DNA of 34,492 nt, taken from an uncultured Clostridia bacterium (GTDB lineage: Bacteria; Bacillota; Clostridia; Christensenellales; Borkfalkiaceae). Both the position numbers and the translations under genes were made by a program. Below the pieces are notes generated by a model, which was not told where the DNA came from, ran no database searches, and saw only the letters and a program-made list of their open reading frames with translations. Below are positions 23,398 through 31,784 of this stretch, one piece after another (within the stretch, counting starts at the first letter, position 1; each line of letters opens with the position of its first letter). The DNA lies in the NCBI GenBank assembly GCA_947589585.1, contig CANQCA010000003.1, forward strand, positions 1 through 34,492, given 5' to 3'.

Positions 23398-24359
23398 AGC
23401 TTGACGCCGCTTTTGATAAGCGTCTCCTCTAATTTTTCGTAAGAAATGAACGCCGCACCCGCGGACATGGCTGCCTCGTAGCGGGCACCGCCCTCCTCGC
23501 GTGCGACATAGATATTGCTCTCGCCGGGGTGGGAAGTATATTTCCCGCCCGCATGGTAGATTGCGAGAAGCAGCTCGACGGAGTGGGGAACATCGACCTC
23601 CACATCCTTTGCAAAGCAGTAGACCCTTCCTTCGAGGACGCCCTTGCGCTTCTTGTGCATGTTCTTGTTGACGCAGCGGTAGAACTCCTCGTGCGCCTTA
23701 TGGTAGGCGGCGCGCTCCTTCTCCTTTTCCACATAGTGCCGCTTCTGCCCCATGGAAGAGCAGGGGGTGATGCGATAGTTTTCCACCCTTCCGCCACGGA
23801 TACGGTACTTTTCGATGAGCTCCGTAAGGTTCACGCCCTCTCTTTTGCAGAGCGCTTCGCACACACGCATGGTGGCATAGGCGTCGTCGACGGCACGGTG
23901 CGGGGTGAACTCCACGCCCAAGTTCTCGGCGATGACCCCGAGCCCGACTTGGTGGCCGTATTCCCCCGTCACATTCATCCAGAAGAACTGCGTGTCGTGA
24001 AATTCAAACTTGAAGGAGGGAAGGCGGTAGCGCTTGGTCTCGAGGTTCAGATAATTGACGTCGTTCATCGTGGCATGGCCCAGGACGATGGCGTCCTTCG
24101 CCTCCAAGAGGGAACGGATCTTGCGGAAATGGGCGGGAAAGAGCGGATATTTCTTGAAATCCTCGTATTCGTAGGGCAGAACAAGGCCCTCGCCGCCCTT
24201 TCTGTCGGTGAGGTGGAACTTGCCCTTGGGGTTCATGAGGATATCCTCCCGCGCCGTCACGTTGAAATTTTCGTCCGTGACGACGTACCCGAAGGCGCAT
24301 ATTTTGGCGACGCTGCGGTAGACGCACGCGCATTCGATGTCAAAAAATACGTAGTTCAT
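23394..24359 (-). CDS. DEDDh 3'-5' exonuclease with C-terminal BRCT-like domain
   Basis: A 321-residue cytoplasmic protein. The N-terminal DnaQ-type exonuclease fold has the four acidic residues and histidine of the DEDDh class: D7 and E9 (FFDIEC), D100 (HATMNDVNYL), and H154 and D159 (HRAVDDAYAT). After a charged linker (about 205-240), residues ~240-318 (LEGRVYCFAKDV ... AGGKYTSHPGESNIYVA ... AAMSAGAAFISYEKLEETL) look like a BRCT domain. Such pairs occur in DNA polymerase III epsilon-like proteins of Firmicutes, where a role in repair or nucleic-acid trimming is presumed. No ribosome site is visible before the ATG (AACAATAAAAC). It is coupled to the rsmF gene through a four-base overlap. 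Confidence 0.85.
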   Translation of the reverse strand: MNYVFFDIECACVYRSVAKICAFGYVVTDENFNVTAREDILMNPKGKFHLTDRKGGEGLVLPYEYEDFKKYPLFPAHFRKIRSLLEAKDAIVLGHATMNDVNYLNLETKRYRLPSFKFEFHDTQFFWMNVTGEYGHQVGLGVIAENLGVEFTPHRAVDDAYATMRVCEALCKREGVNLTELIEKYRIRGGRVENYRITPCSSMGQKRHYVEKEKERAAYHKAHEEFYRCVNKNMHKKRKGVLEGRVYCFAKDVEVDVPHSVELLLAIYHAGGKYTSHPGESNIYVAREEGGARYEAAMSAGAAFISYEKLEETLIKSGVKL

Positions 24360-24966
24360 GTTTTATTGTTGCAAAACGCGTATAAGCGGCGCAATACATC
24401 GTCGTGCTGCGTTTTTCTTGCCCACGTACGCCAAAGTACGCGGGCTGCGAAAAGCCTCGCACTCCTTGTCTTGCTTGCTTCTTCGCGTTTTAACGGTGAC
24501 GGGTTCGCGTCGGCTTCCCCCTTTTCAAGGGTCGCAAAACGCGGTTCTGCGCATCGGCACAGTGTGCCGTGCGCTGCGTTTTGCGGTGAGTGAGCGCATC
24601 GGAAGGCGCGAACGGTGACCGAACGCGGGGCTCTATCCGCGTGAGACAGCTGTCACCGTAGGTGACTGATGAGGGTTGGCTTTGAAAAGTGGTACCTTAT
24701 GCCCCTCATCCGTCACGGCAAGAGCGCCGTGACACCTTCCCCCCTCGGGGGGAAGGCTTATCGGACTTCGTATGAGGGGATCCTCTCACCCGCTTCGCGG
24801 GTTCGGGATGACGCGGGGGGCGGGTTCACGACATGGGTTTCGTTAAATCGCATAGTTGCAAGCGAGACAAGGAGAAGGAGCATTCCCGCCGGGAGCGTAC
24901 TTTTTCGTACGTGACCAAGGGAAGCGCACCTTCGACAAAGGATCGCGTAGCAAATATACGATTCGT
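24360..24966. repeat. 607-bp gene-free spacer with dispersed repeats
   Basis: No credible gene. It contains the 51-bp palindrome (24534-24584), a type B double hairpin (24703-24760) joined to a fragment of the ATCGGACTTCGTA repeat, and several small inverted repeats (ACGTACG-CCAAA-GTACGCG near 24425; CGTACTTTTTCGTACG near 24896-24911, which may serve as a weak serS terminator). Confidence 0.6.
24534..24584. repeat. 51-bp dispersed palindrome, copy 2
   Basis: Nearly identical to 5456-5506: GCAAAACGC at one end, GCGTTTTGC at the other, and CGGCAC-AGT-GTGCCG in the centre. Here the centre is a perfect hairpin. Confidence 0.75.
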
Positions 24967-26253
24967 TTATTTCTTCGGAACGATTTCGGTTTTGCCGCCC
25001 ATATAAGGCCGCAGCACTTCGGGAATATTCACACTGCCGTCGGCGCGGAGATGGTTTTCGAGCAGGGCGATGAGCATACGCGGGGGCGCGACCACGGTGT
25101 TGTTGAGGGTGTGGGCGAACTTGCTCCCCTCTTCCCCCTTATAACGGATGCCGAGGCGGCGCGCCTGTGCGTCGGTGAGGTTGGAACAGGAGCCCACTTC
25201 GAAGTATTTCTTCTGGCGGGGCGACCACGCCTCGACGTCCACACTGCGGTATTTGAGGTCGGCAAGGTCCCCCGTGCAGCATTCGAGCGTACGGACGGGG
25301 ATCTCCATGGAGACGAACAGCTCGACGGTATAGTTCCACATCCGATCGTACCACATCTCGCTCTCCTCGGGCTTGCAGATGACGATCATCTCCTGCTTTT
25401 CGAACTGGTGGATGCGGTAGATGCCCCGCTCCTCGATGCCGTGCGCGCCCTTCTCCTTGCGGAAACAGGGCGAATAGCTCGTGAGCGTGATGGGAAGCTG
25501 TTTTTCGTCCAAAGTGGTGTTCATGAACCGCCCGATCATGGAGTGTTCGCTCGTGCCGATGAGGTAGAGATCCTCCCCCTCGATCTTATACATCATGCCG
25601 TCCATCTCCTCGAAGGACATGACGCCCGTGACGACGTCCGAGCGGATCATGAACGGCGGGATGCAATAGGTGAAGCCCTTATTGATCATGAAATCGCGCG
25701 CATAGGTGAGCACGGCGGAGTGCAGGCGGGCGATATCCCCCGTGAGGTAGTAGAAGCCCTGCCCGCTCGTCCTTCTCGCGCTGTCGATATCGATGCCCGC
25801 GAGCTTCTCGAGGATATCGAGATGATAGGGAACTTCGAAGTCGGGCACCTTGGGCTCCAGAAAGCGCTGCCGTTCGACGTTCTCGGAATCATCCTTCCCG
25901 ACGGGCGTATCCTTCGAGACGATGTTGGGAATGCGCATCATGATGGCTTTGAGCTTGCCTTCCACCTCCTCCGTCTCCTTCTCGATGGCGGAAAGCCGCT
26001 CCGCATCGGCGCTCACTTGCGCTTTGACGGCGTTCGCCTCGTCAAATTTTTTCTCCCGCATGAAGACGCCGATCTGCTTGGAGAGGGCGTTGCGGGAAGC
26101 GCGGAGGCTATCCCCCTCCGTCTGCAGGGCGCGGCGGCGCGTATCGAGGGCGATCGCCTCGTCCACAAGGGGAAGCTTTTGCTCCTGAAATTTCTTCTTG
26201 ATATTTTCGCGTACGAGCTCGGGCTGTGCGCGAAGCAATGCGATATCTATCAT
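24967..26253 (-). CDS. serS: Serine-tRNA ligase
   Basis: A 428-residue class II synthetase that charges tRNA-Ser (and tRNA-Sec where present) in the cytoplasm. The N-terminal long coiled-coil arm (about 30-100) grips the tRNA variable arm. The catalytic domain shows TSEHSMIGRFMNT, motif 2 FRKEKGAHGIEERGIYRIHQFEKQE, and motif 3 LNNTVVAPPRMLIALLENH near the C-terminus. It begins MIDIALLRAQPELVRENIKKK, typical of SerRS, and length is normal. GAGG lies seven bases before the ATG. A promoter is at 26284-26312. Unlike pheST it has no T-box; the leader is only about 25 bases. Confidence 0.98.
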   Translation of the reverse strand: MIDIALLRAQPELVRENIKKKFQEQKLPLVDEAIALDTRRRALQTEGDSLRASRNALSKQIGVFMREKKFDEANAVKAQVSADAERLSAIEKETEEVEGKLKAIMMRIPNIVSKDTPVGKDDSENVERQRFLEPKVPDFEVPYHLDILEKLAGIDIDSARRTSGQGFYYLTGDIARLHSAVLTYARDFMINKGFTYCIPPFMIRSDVVTGVMSFEEMDGMMYKIEGEDLYLIGTSEHSMIGRFMNTTLDEKQLPITLTSYSPCFRKEKGAHGIEERGIYRIHQFEKQEMIVICKPEESEMWYDRMWNYTVELFVSMEIPVRTLECCTGDLADLKYRSVDVEAWSPRQKKYFEVGSCSNLTDAQARRLGIRYKGEEGSKFAHTLNNTVVAPPRMLIALLENHLRADGSVNIPEVLRPYMGGKTEIVPKK

Positions 26254-26283
26254 ATTTGCCTCTTTGAAACTTCTTTTTCCTCA

Positions 26284-26312
26284 ATTATACACCTTTTGCC
26301 GCCGAAACGCAA
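26284..26312 (-). promoter_or_regulatory. Promoter of serS
   Basis: Minus strand: TTGCGT (26307-26312), a 17-base spacer and TATAAT (26284-26289), about 30 bases before the start codon. Confidence 0.7.
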
Positions 26313-26374
26313 CGCTTTTCCCAACAGAATATGCGCTATCGCGATGCTTTCCCCGCACCAAGCAAAGGCGGTCA

Positions 26375-26403
26375 CAAAAAAGCCCCTTCCGGGAGAAGAG
26401 GCT
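26375..26403 (-). terminator. Terminator of the BspA-like lipoprotein operon
   Basis: A nine-pair stem (26395-26403 with 26381-26389, one G-T pair) followed by a TTTTT run on the minus strand. Confidence 0.8.
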
Positions 26404-26446
26404 TGCGACTGTATTTTCAATGAAGGAAATTTTGCATATCTGCGTT

Positions 26447-27697
26447 TCACGCAATCGGCTCCCAGACCGCATAGAGAGGTTGATGCGCCTTGACCAGCCT
26501 TACTTCCCGCATCAAGCTCAAAGAGGTGAGGAAGGGGCCTTGCCCATAGCGTTCACACTTGTCCCCATATGGGCCCGGCGAGGTTTTGGGATCGTAGAGC
26601 GACAAACCGAAATCGACCTCGTTGCTCCCCTCCGTCGTGCTCCATCCCTTGAACTCATACCCTTTGCGGTACGGAGAAAAAACCGGGAAATTATAATAAT
26701 CATCATCATGCGCGTGCGTTAATTTTTCGTAATCGCACCCTATGTCTAAATAGACATTCATAAAATCGACTCCGTCGATACAATAGACGTAGGGGGCCTC
26801 TCCGTCGTAGCGCAACGTGGTGTTGTAAAAAAACAGCGAGTCTATGCACGACTCGAATCGGGTCAAGACAGTCTCCAACCCGCTCACTCCCCTTGGAGCG
26901 GCGGTATAGATCGTTGCAAATTCAAATGCCCCCTCTCTGATAACTTGGAAGGTATCGAAAAGGACCACCGAACGAACACCGGTCGACTTGAATGCCTTAA
27001 GACCGATAATCTGTACGGATTCGGGAATGTAGAGATCGGGGCCCAAGGAGGTGCATCCCAAAAAAGCATACGAACCGATCTGTTGCAAATTCGAAGGAAG
27101 TATGATGCTCTCCAAAGAACTGCACCCCTGAAAGGCCTCACTTTCAATTTTTATCAAGGACTCGGGCAACTCGATTTCTTTCAAAGAAGTACAGTTAAAA
27201 AACATCCCCCCATAGATCTCCAAAAGCGTTGGGGGAAGCTTCACGCTCTCAAGCTTTGAGCATCTGGAAAAAATAGCGGCCTCAAGCGACGTACACGTAT
27301 CCGGGATAGAAATGCGGACAAGGCCGCTGCCGGAAAAACCAAACTTGCCTACCTGTATAAGGCCTTCGGGAAGGATCACCTCCTCAATTTGTGTACATCC
27401 TTGGAAAGTATAATCTGCGATCGAAGTGACGGGGAATCCCTTGTAATAAGAGGGGAGGATCACTGTGCCGCTCAAGGATCGCACTTGCTCTGCGTCGGCG
27501 GCATAGATCTCGTATTCTGTTCTATCTTCAAACATGCGGCATGCGAGCCCCTTCGCCAGCGTCGTTTCCGTTTGAACGGGGGGAAGCTCTTCGGGCGGTG
27601 TCTCCGCTTTCGGCTCCTCCTCGGATGAATTACAACCTACTAAAAATAAACTTAAAAAGAGGAGCGCTGAAACCAACACATACAGAACTCTTTTCAT
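26447..27697 (-). CDS. BspA-type leucine-rich-repeat lipoprotein
   Basis: A 416-residue exported lipoprotein with lipobox LVGC (Cys22) and a Glu/Pro-rich spacer. From about residue 75 to 265 there are seven or so repeats of about 23 residues of the LRR_5/BspA type (for example FQGCTQIEEVILPEGLIQVG, FNCTSLKEIELPESLIKIES, FQGCSSLESIILPSNLQQIG). The C-terminus (YEFKGWSTTEGSNE ... QPLYAVWEP) resembles the InlB B-repeat/Flg_new fold that is common on surface proteins of gut Firmicutes. Such proteins usually bind host or microbial surfaces, but the ligand is not predictable. It is the second gene of a two-gene unit: GGAGG sits inside the last codons of the upstream gene, with a three-base gap. The unit is clearly AT-richer than its neighbours. 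Confidence 0.9.
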   Translation of the reverse strand: MKRVLYVLVSALLFLSLFLVGCNSSEEEPKAETPPEELPPVQTETTLAKGLACRMFEDRTEYEIYAADAEQVRSLSGTVILPSYYKGFPVTSIADYTFQGCTQIEEVILPEGLIQVGKFGFSGSGLVRISIPDTCTSLEAAIFSRCSKLESVKLPPTLLEIYGGMFFNCTSLKEIELPESLIKIESEAFQGCSSLESIILPSNLQQIGSYAFLGCTSLGPDLYIPESVQIIGLKAFKSTGVRSVVLFDTFQVIREGAFEFATIYTAAPRGVSGLETVLTRFESCIDSLFFYNTTLRYDGEAPYVYCIDGVDFMNVYLDIGCDYEKLTHAHDDDYYNFPVFSPYRKGYEFKGWSTTEGSNEVDFGLSLYDPKTSPGPYGDKCERYGQGPFLTSLSLMREVRLVKAHQPLYAVWEPIA

Positions 27698-27700
27698 GAT

Positions 27701-28864
27701 CTATTCCTCCCAACCATACCAAAGTGCACCTATGAAATCAAAAAATCCATCGCCTTCTCCAAATTGTAACATCCATCCGTTGTCACCATAGATAACTGTT
27801 TTGTGAGTTACGACACATCTCCCATCCCAATTATCGTATATCGTCAGATCATTATCGCGAAGAAAATCTTCAATGATGAACGTAACATCATACGGCCCAT
27901 GACAAAGATATGTCGGGATCGTGGAATTATCATGCACATCTTCCTCATACTGAAAGAAAGGGAAACTCAAACCATAATCGTTTTTTATCCCATCGATGGT
28001 ATTTTGCCATGCCTCATCGTATTCCTTTTCGCCAAAATTTGCCCCAACTGCAAAAATACGCTCGTTTTGAAAATAATCGAGGAATTCTTCCCTTTCTGGA
28101 TATATTTTCTCGCCATTTATGTCAGCGAATTCACAATTTGCATCGTAAAAGAGTATCTTTATATTGAGCTCGTTGAAAAGGGCCTCCATAGAATAGTCAT
28201 CAGGTTTTTCGTACTGTTTCTTTAAAATCGGATATATTTTCTCCTCAAGAAATGTATGCATGTTTTTATTCAGAATAAAGGTTACATGTTCCCACTGAAA
28301 TGAATTTCCAAAGATATAGAAAATTCTATATATTACATTGAGAAGAAAATCATCATATCTATCCTTGTTGATATGAATATCTACATAATCCAAAAACTCA
28401 TTGTAATCTTTGAAATAGTTTTCGTCCTCCTTGCAAATAAACATGATCTTACTCCCGACCTCTTTCATTTCGCGGAAAATACCGGCGATATACTCGTCCT
28501 CACCGTCCTCAGGGGCTTTATCAAATTCAAAAACGAGATAGGCCTTTTGCTTTGCTACCTCTGCCGGGTTCATGAATTTTTCAAAATATCCCTCTTCCGA
28601 CACTCTATGCGGAAACCAACTTATATCGTCTACCAAAACATGAAATTCATCGATCAGTTTGTCGTTCTTAAATCCTGCACACTTTTCCGTGATTTTTGCT
28701 TCCTCCTCCTGTGGGTAAAAACTTGCGCACTTATAATAATAAAGAACGCGAGGTTTCGTCTCAGCAGCGATCGCTTCTGCATTATAGATCCCAACAGTCC
28801 CGCAAAGGGCGCTAAAAAGTACAAGAAGCGCCAATGCGATTACATAAATCTTTTTCTTTACCAT
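27701..28864 (-). CDS. Secreted or membrane-anchored acidic protein of unknown function
   Basis: A 387-residue protein not recognised. It starts with a signal sequence or N-terminal anchor (residues ~5-34: lysines, a hydrophobic run, then AEAIAAET). The rest is acidic and rich in Asp, Glu, Tyr and Phe, with no obvious repeats or catalytic motif. Aromatic patches (NVIYRIFYIFGNSFQWEHVTF; GLSFPFFQYEEDVHD) suggest a globular mixed fold. AGGAGG lies six bases before the ATG, with a strong promoter at 28898-28927. It leads the operon that continues with the BspA-like lipoprotein, so both may act at the cell surface. GC content is well below that of the surrounding genes, which hints at acquisition by transfer. 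Confidence 0.8.
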   Translation of the reverse strand: MVKKKIYVIALALLVLFSALCGTVGIYNAEAIAAETKPRVLYYYKCASFYPQEEEAKITEKCAGFKNDKLIDEFHVLVDDISWFPHRVSEEGYFEKFMNPAEVAKQKAYLVFEFDKAPEDGEDEYIAGIFREMKEVGSKIMFICKEDENYFKDYNEFLDYVDIHINKDRYDDFLLNVIYRIFYIFGNSFQWEHVTFILNKNMHTFLEEKIYPILKKQYEKPDDYSMEALFNELNIKILFYDANCEFADINGEKIYPEREEFLDYFQNERIFAVGANFGEKEYDEAWQNTIDGIKNDYGLSFPFFQYEEDVHDNSTIPTYLCHGPYDVTFIIEDFLRDNDLTIYDNWDGRCVVTHKTVIYGDNGWMLQFGEGDGFFDFIGALWYGWEE

Positions 28865-28897
28865 TTTTTACCTCCTATAAATGATAAAATTATATCT

Positions 28898-28927
28898 ATC
28901 ATATCATATGGGCTCTTGCCATGTCAA
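28898..28927 (-). promoter_or_regulatory. Promoter of the two-gene secreted-protein operon
   Basis: Minus strand: TTGACA (28922-28927), an 18-base spacer and TATGAT (28898-28903). The spacer up to 29065 beyond it is AT-rich and holds no other gene. Confidence 0.75.
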
Positions 28928-29065
28928 ATGAAAAATGCCGAATTTGCGCAATTTCTGCCCAAAAAAATTTAATTATTCGTATAAAATTTAATTAAATACG
29001 AATTTATGCGTATATTTAATGTGTTACAAAAAAATCGGACTCTCCGCTTTGGGTTTTTGTATTTC

Positions 29066-29094
29066 TTGACATTCCGCGGCGTAATGATTATAAT
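29066..29094 (+). promoter_or_regulatory. Consensus promoter of the P-type ATPase gene
   Basis: TTGACA (29066-29071), a 17-base spacer and TATAAT (29089-29094): a perfect sigma-A match. The RNA would start near 29101, leaving a 58-base leader with overlapping hairpins (29109-29123, 29119-29128, 29123-29140). Confidence 0.9.
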
Positions 29095-29158
29095 AGATAG
29101 CGTGGCCGTGCGGTTTTACCGCATGCGGCAGCATTTTTTTGCTTGCAAGGAGGATCTC

Positions 29159-31732
29159 GTGGATAAGAGCGAGAGCAAGAAGCCCCGGAGCCCGAAAAGC
29201 GCCCCGCGACGCAGGGCGTTTTCCGCACGCGTTCTCGGGCGCACGCAGGCGGCGGATAAGGGCGAGCCCCGCAAGGCCGCGAAGGGCAAATTCCGTTTCG
29301 GGAAAAAAGTGCCCTCGGCGGACGAGGTGGAGCGCTTTTCCCCCCGCCTTTCCGAGGGACTCACGGAGGAGCAGGTCGCCCTGCGGTTCCGCGAGTTTCT
29401 TTTCAACGACGTCAAAAAGAAGTACTCCAAATCGTATGCGAGTATCTTTATCGGCAACATCTGCACCTTTTTCAACCTTCTGTGCGTGCTCGTGGCCGTT
29501 GCGCTCATCTATGCGGGCGCGAGCTTCACGCAGTTCCTCTTTGCGGGGATCTTCGGGCTCAACCTCATCATCGGGATCGTGCAGGAGATCCTTGCCAAGC
29601 GGCAGATCGATAAGCTCTCCGTCCTCGTCTCCTCGACGGTAAATGTGATACGGGGCGGGGCAAAGGTCGCCGTCCCCATGAAGGAGATCGTGCTCGACGA
29701 TATCATCTGCCTCGAAGCGGGGCAGCAGGTGCCCGCCGACTGCAAGCTCGCCGACGGCATCGTGGAAGTCAACGAGTCCCTTCTCACGGGCGAGAGCGTT
29801 CCCGTCAAGAAAAATCCCGGCGAAATGCTCTATGCGGGATCGTACATCGCGAGCGGTTCCTGCCGCGTGCGTGCCGACCGCGTGGGCGGGGCGACCTACC
29901 TCAATTCACTCACCGCCAAGGCGAAGAAGTACAAGAAGCCGCGCTCGGAGATCATGAGCTCCATCAAGCTCTTCATACGGGCGATCGGCGTGCTCATCAT
30001 CGTCATCTCCCTCATCATGTTCTGGCGGACATGGGACGCGCTCGGCAGGGAAATGCTGGCCAACGGGGGCGAGATCGACACATGGCGGCAGGTCTCGGAA
30101 TGCATCATGCGCACCTGCGCCGTGATCATCGGCATGATCCCTTCGGGGCTACTCCTTCTCACTTCGCTTGCCATGGAAGTGGGCGTTCTGCGCCTTGCAA
30201 AAAAGCAGACCCTCGTGCAGGACCTCTATTCCCTCGAAATGCTCGCCCGCGTGGATGTTCTCTGCCTCGATAAGACGGGCACCATCACCGACGGACGCAT
30301 GACGGTCAACGACTGTCTCATTCTGAGCAACAACGCGAATTTCACCCTCGAGGAGATCATGGGCAGTATGCTCTATGCCCTCGACGACAATAATCAGACG
30401 TCCATCGCGCTCAAGGATAAATTCGGCCACTCGACCGCCCTTACGGCGACGGCGGTTTTGCCCTTCTCTTCAAAGCGGAAATTCTCGGCCGTCTCCTTCG
30501 GCGAACACGGCACCTACGTGTTCGGCGCGCCCGAATTCGTTCTGCGCCCCATGCCCGCGAAGATCGCCAAGCTCGTCAAGCAGTACGCACAGGCGGGGCT
30601 CCGCGTGCTCGTGCTCGCCCATAGCGAAGGCAGGATCGCGGGGGATAAACTCCCCTCCGTTCTCCGCCCCGCCGCCATCATCACCCTTGCCGACAACGTG
30701 CGCGCCGACGCCGCCGAGACGGTAAAGTGGTTCCGGGATAACGGCGTGGATATGAAGATCATCTCGGGCGATAACCCCGTGACCGTCTCCGAAGTCGCCC
30801 GCCGCGTGGGCGTGAAAAATGCCTCTTCCTTCATCTCGCTCGACGGTCTTACCGACCTCGAAGTGGAGAATGTCGCAAACCAATATACCGTCTTCGGCCG
30901 CGTCACCCCCGAGCAGAAGGCCGTGCTCGTCAAGGCCCTCAAAAAGCAGGGGCACACCGTCGCCATGACGGGGGACGGCGTCAACGATATCCTCGCCTTG
31001 AAGGAAGCGGACTGCGCCATTTCCGTTGCCTCGGGCGCGGAGGCGGCGCGGAACGTCTCCCACCTCGTGCTCATGGATAACAACTTCATGAGCCTTCCCT
31101 CCGTCGTCTTCGAAGGGCGCAGGGTCATCAACAACATCAAATCGAGCGCGGCGCTCTATATCACCAAGACGCTGTTCATCACCATGCTCGCCGTCATCTG
31201 CATCTGCATGGGCGAGCCGTACTTCTTCACCACCAACAACATGCTGCTCTTCGAGATGTTCGTGGCGGCCCTGCCCTCCTTCGTCGTCTCGCTGCAGCCG
31301 AACACCGAACGGGTGCGGGGGAAGTTCATCCCCTTCGTCCTGTCGCGGTCCGTGCCCGGGGCGCTTACCCTTATTCTATGCGTGATGAGCGTCTATGTCG
31401 CGGGGCTCACCGTGCCCGAATACTATGGCTTCGTCGAGAACGAACATGCGATGTATATGCTCGCCCTCACCTTCGGCGGGCTCGTCATCCTCTTCCGCAT
31501 CCTCATGCCCTTCAACGCACTGCGGCTCATCCTGTATGTCATCTCCGTCGGGATCTGTATCATGTGCGTCTCCATCCCCGCGATCGGGAATATCATCTAC
31601 GACGGGTGGGACGAGGTTGCCCTCACCTTCCCGCAGGTCCTGTTCATCATCAGCGTCATTCTGGCCGCCTTCCCCATCTCGGGCGTGCTCGTGAAGCTAT
31701 GCGACCTTCTCAATCCGATCACGGAGCCGTAA
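29159..31732 (+). CDS. P-type cation-transporting ATPase, CtpE-like
   Basis: An 857-residue P-type ATPase that pumps a cation across the membrane using ATP. It shows TGES (210-213) in the actuator domain, the phosphorylation motif DKTGT with Asp371, and TGDGVND (604-610) in the hinge; about ten membrane helices are visible. GMIPSGLLLLTSLAMEVGVLRLAKKQTLVQDLYSLEMLARVDVLC-type sequence resembles CtpE of mycobacteria, a calcium-uptake pump, so Ca2+ is a possible substrate, but ion specificity is not proven by sequence. The start is GTG with GGAGG five bases before it. An in-frame ATG at 29006 lies upstream of the promoter and is rejected. The first ~60 residues are a very basic Lys/Arg/Pro-rich cytoplasmic extension. 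Single-gene unit. Confidence 0.92.
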   Translation: MDKSESKKPRSPKSAPRRRAFSARVLGRTQAADKGEPRKAAKGKFRFGKKVPSADEVERFSPRLSEGLTEEQVALRFREFLFNDVKKKYSKSYASIFIGNICTFFNLLCVLVAVALIYAGASFTQFLFAGIFGLNLIIGIVQEILAKRQIDKLSVLVSSTVNVIRGGAKVAVPMKEIVLDDIICLEAGQQVPADCKLADGIVEVNESLLTGESVPVKKNPGEMLYAGSYIASGSCRVRADRVGGATYLNSLTAKAKKYKKPRSEIMSSIKLFIRAIGVLIIVISLIMFWRTWDALGREMLANGGEIDTWRQVSECIMRTCAVIIGMIPSGLLLLTSLAMEVGVLRLAKKQTLVQDLYSLEMLARVDVLCLDKTGTITDGRMTVNDCLILSNNANFTLEEIMGSMLYALDDNNQTSIALKDKFGHSTALTATAVLPFSSKRKFSAVSFGEHGTYVFGAPEFVLRPMPAKIAKLVKQYAQAGLRVLVLAHSEGRIAGDKLPSVLRPAAIITLADNVRADAAETVKWFRDNGVDMKIISGDNPVTVSEVARRVGVKNASSFISLDGLTDLEVENVANQYTVFGRVTPEQKAVLVKALKKQGHTVAMTGDGVNDILALKEADCAISVASGAEAARNVSHLVLMDNNFMSLPSVVFEGRRVINNIKSSAALYITKTLFITMLAVICICMGEPYFFTTNNMLLFEMFVAALPSFVVSLQPNTERVRGKFIPFVLSRSVPGALTLILCVMSVYVAGLTVPEYYGFVENEHAMYMLALTFGGLVILFRILMPFNALRLILYVISVGICIMCVSIPAIGNIIYDGWDEVALTFPQVLFIISVILAAFPISGVLVKLCDLLNPITEP

Positions 31733-31745
31733 ATTTCCGCTAACA

Positions 31746-31771
31746 AAAAAAGAGGGGCACCCCTCTTTTTT
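31746..31771. terminator. Bidirectional terminator between the ATPase and the FAD enzyme
   Basis: A 12-pair stem, AAAAAAGAGGGG with CCCCTCTTTTTT. It lies between convergent genes and gives a T-run in both directions. Confidence 0.9.
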
Positions 31772-31784
31772 CTTGTCTCTTTTT

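Noticed and set aside
26254..26446. T-box or other riboswitch before serS
   Set aside because: The promoter lies only about 30 bases before the start codon and no T-box motif (GGTGGTACCGCG-like) is present.
29006..29158. ATG start for the P-type ATPase at 29006
   Set aside because: It lies upstream of the consensus promoter at 29066-29094, so it would not be on the transcript; GTG at 29159 has a perfect ribosome site.
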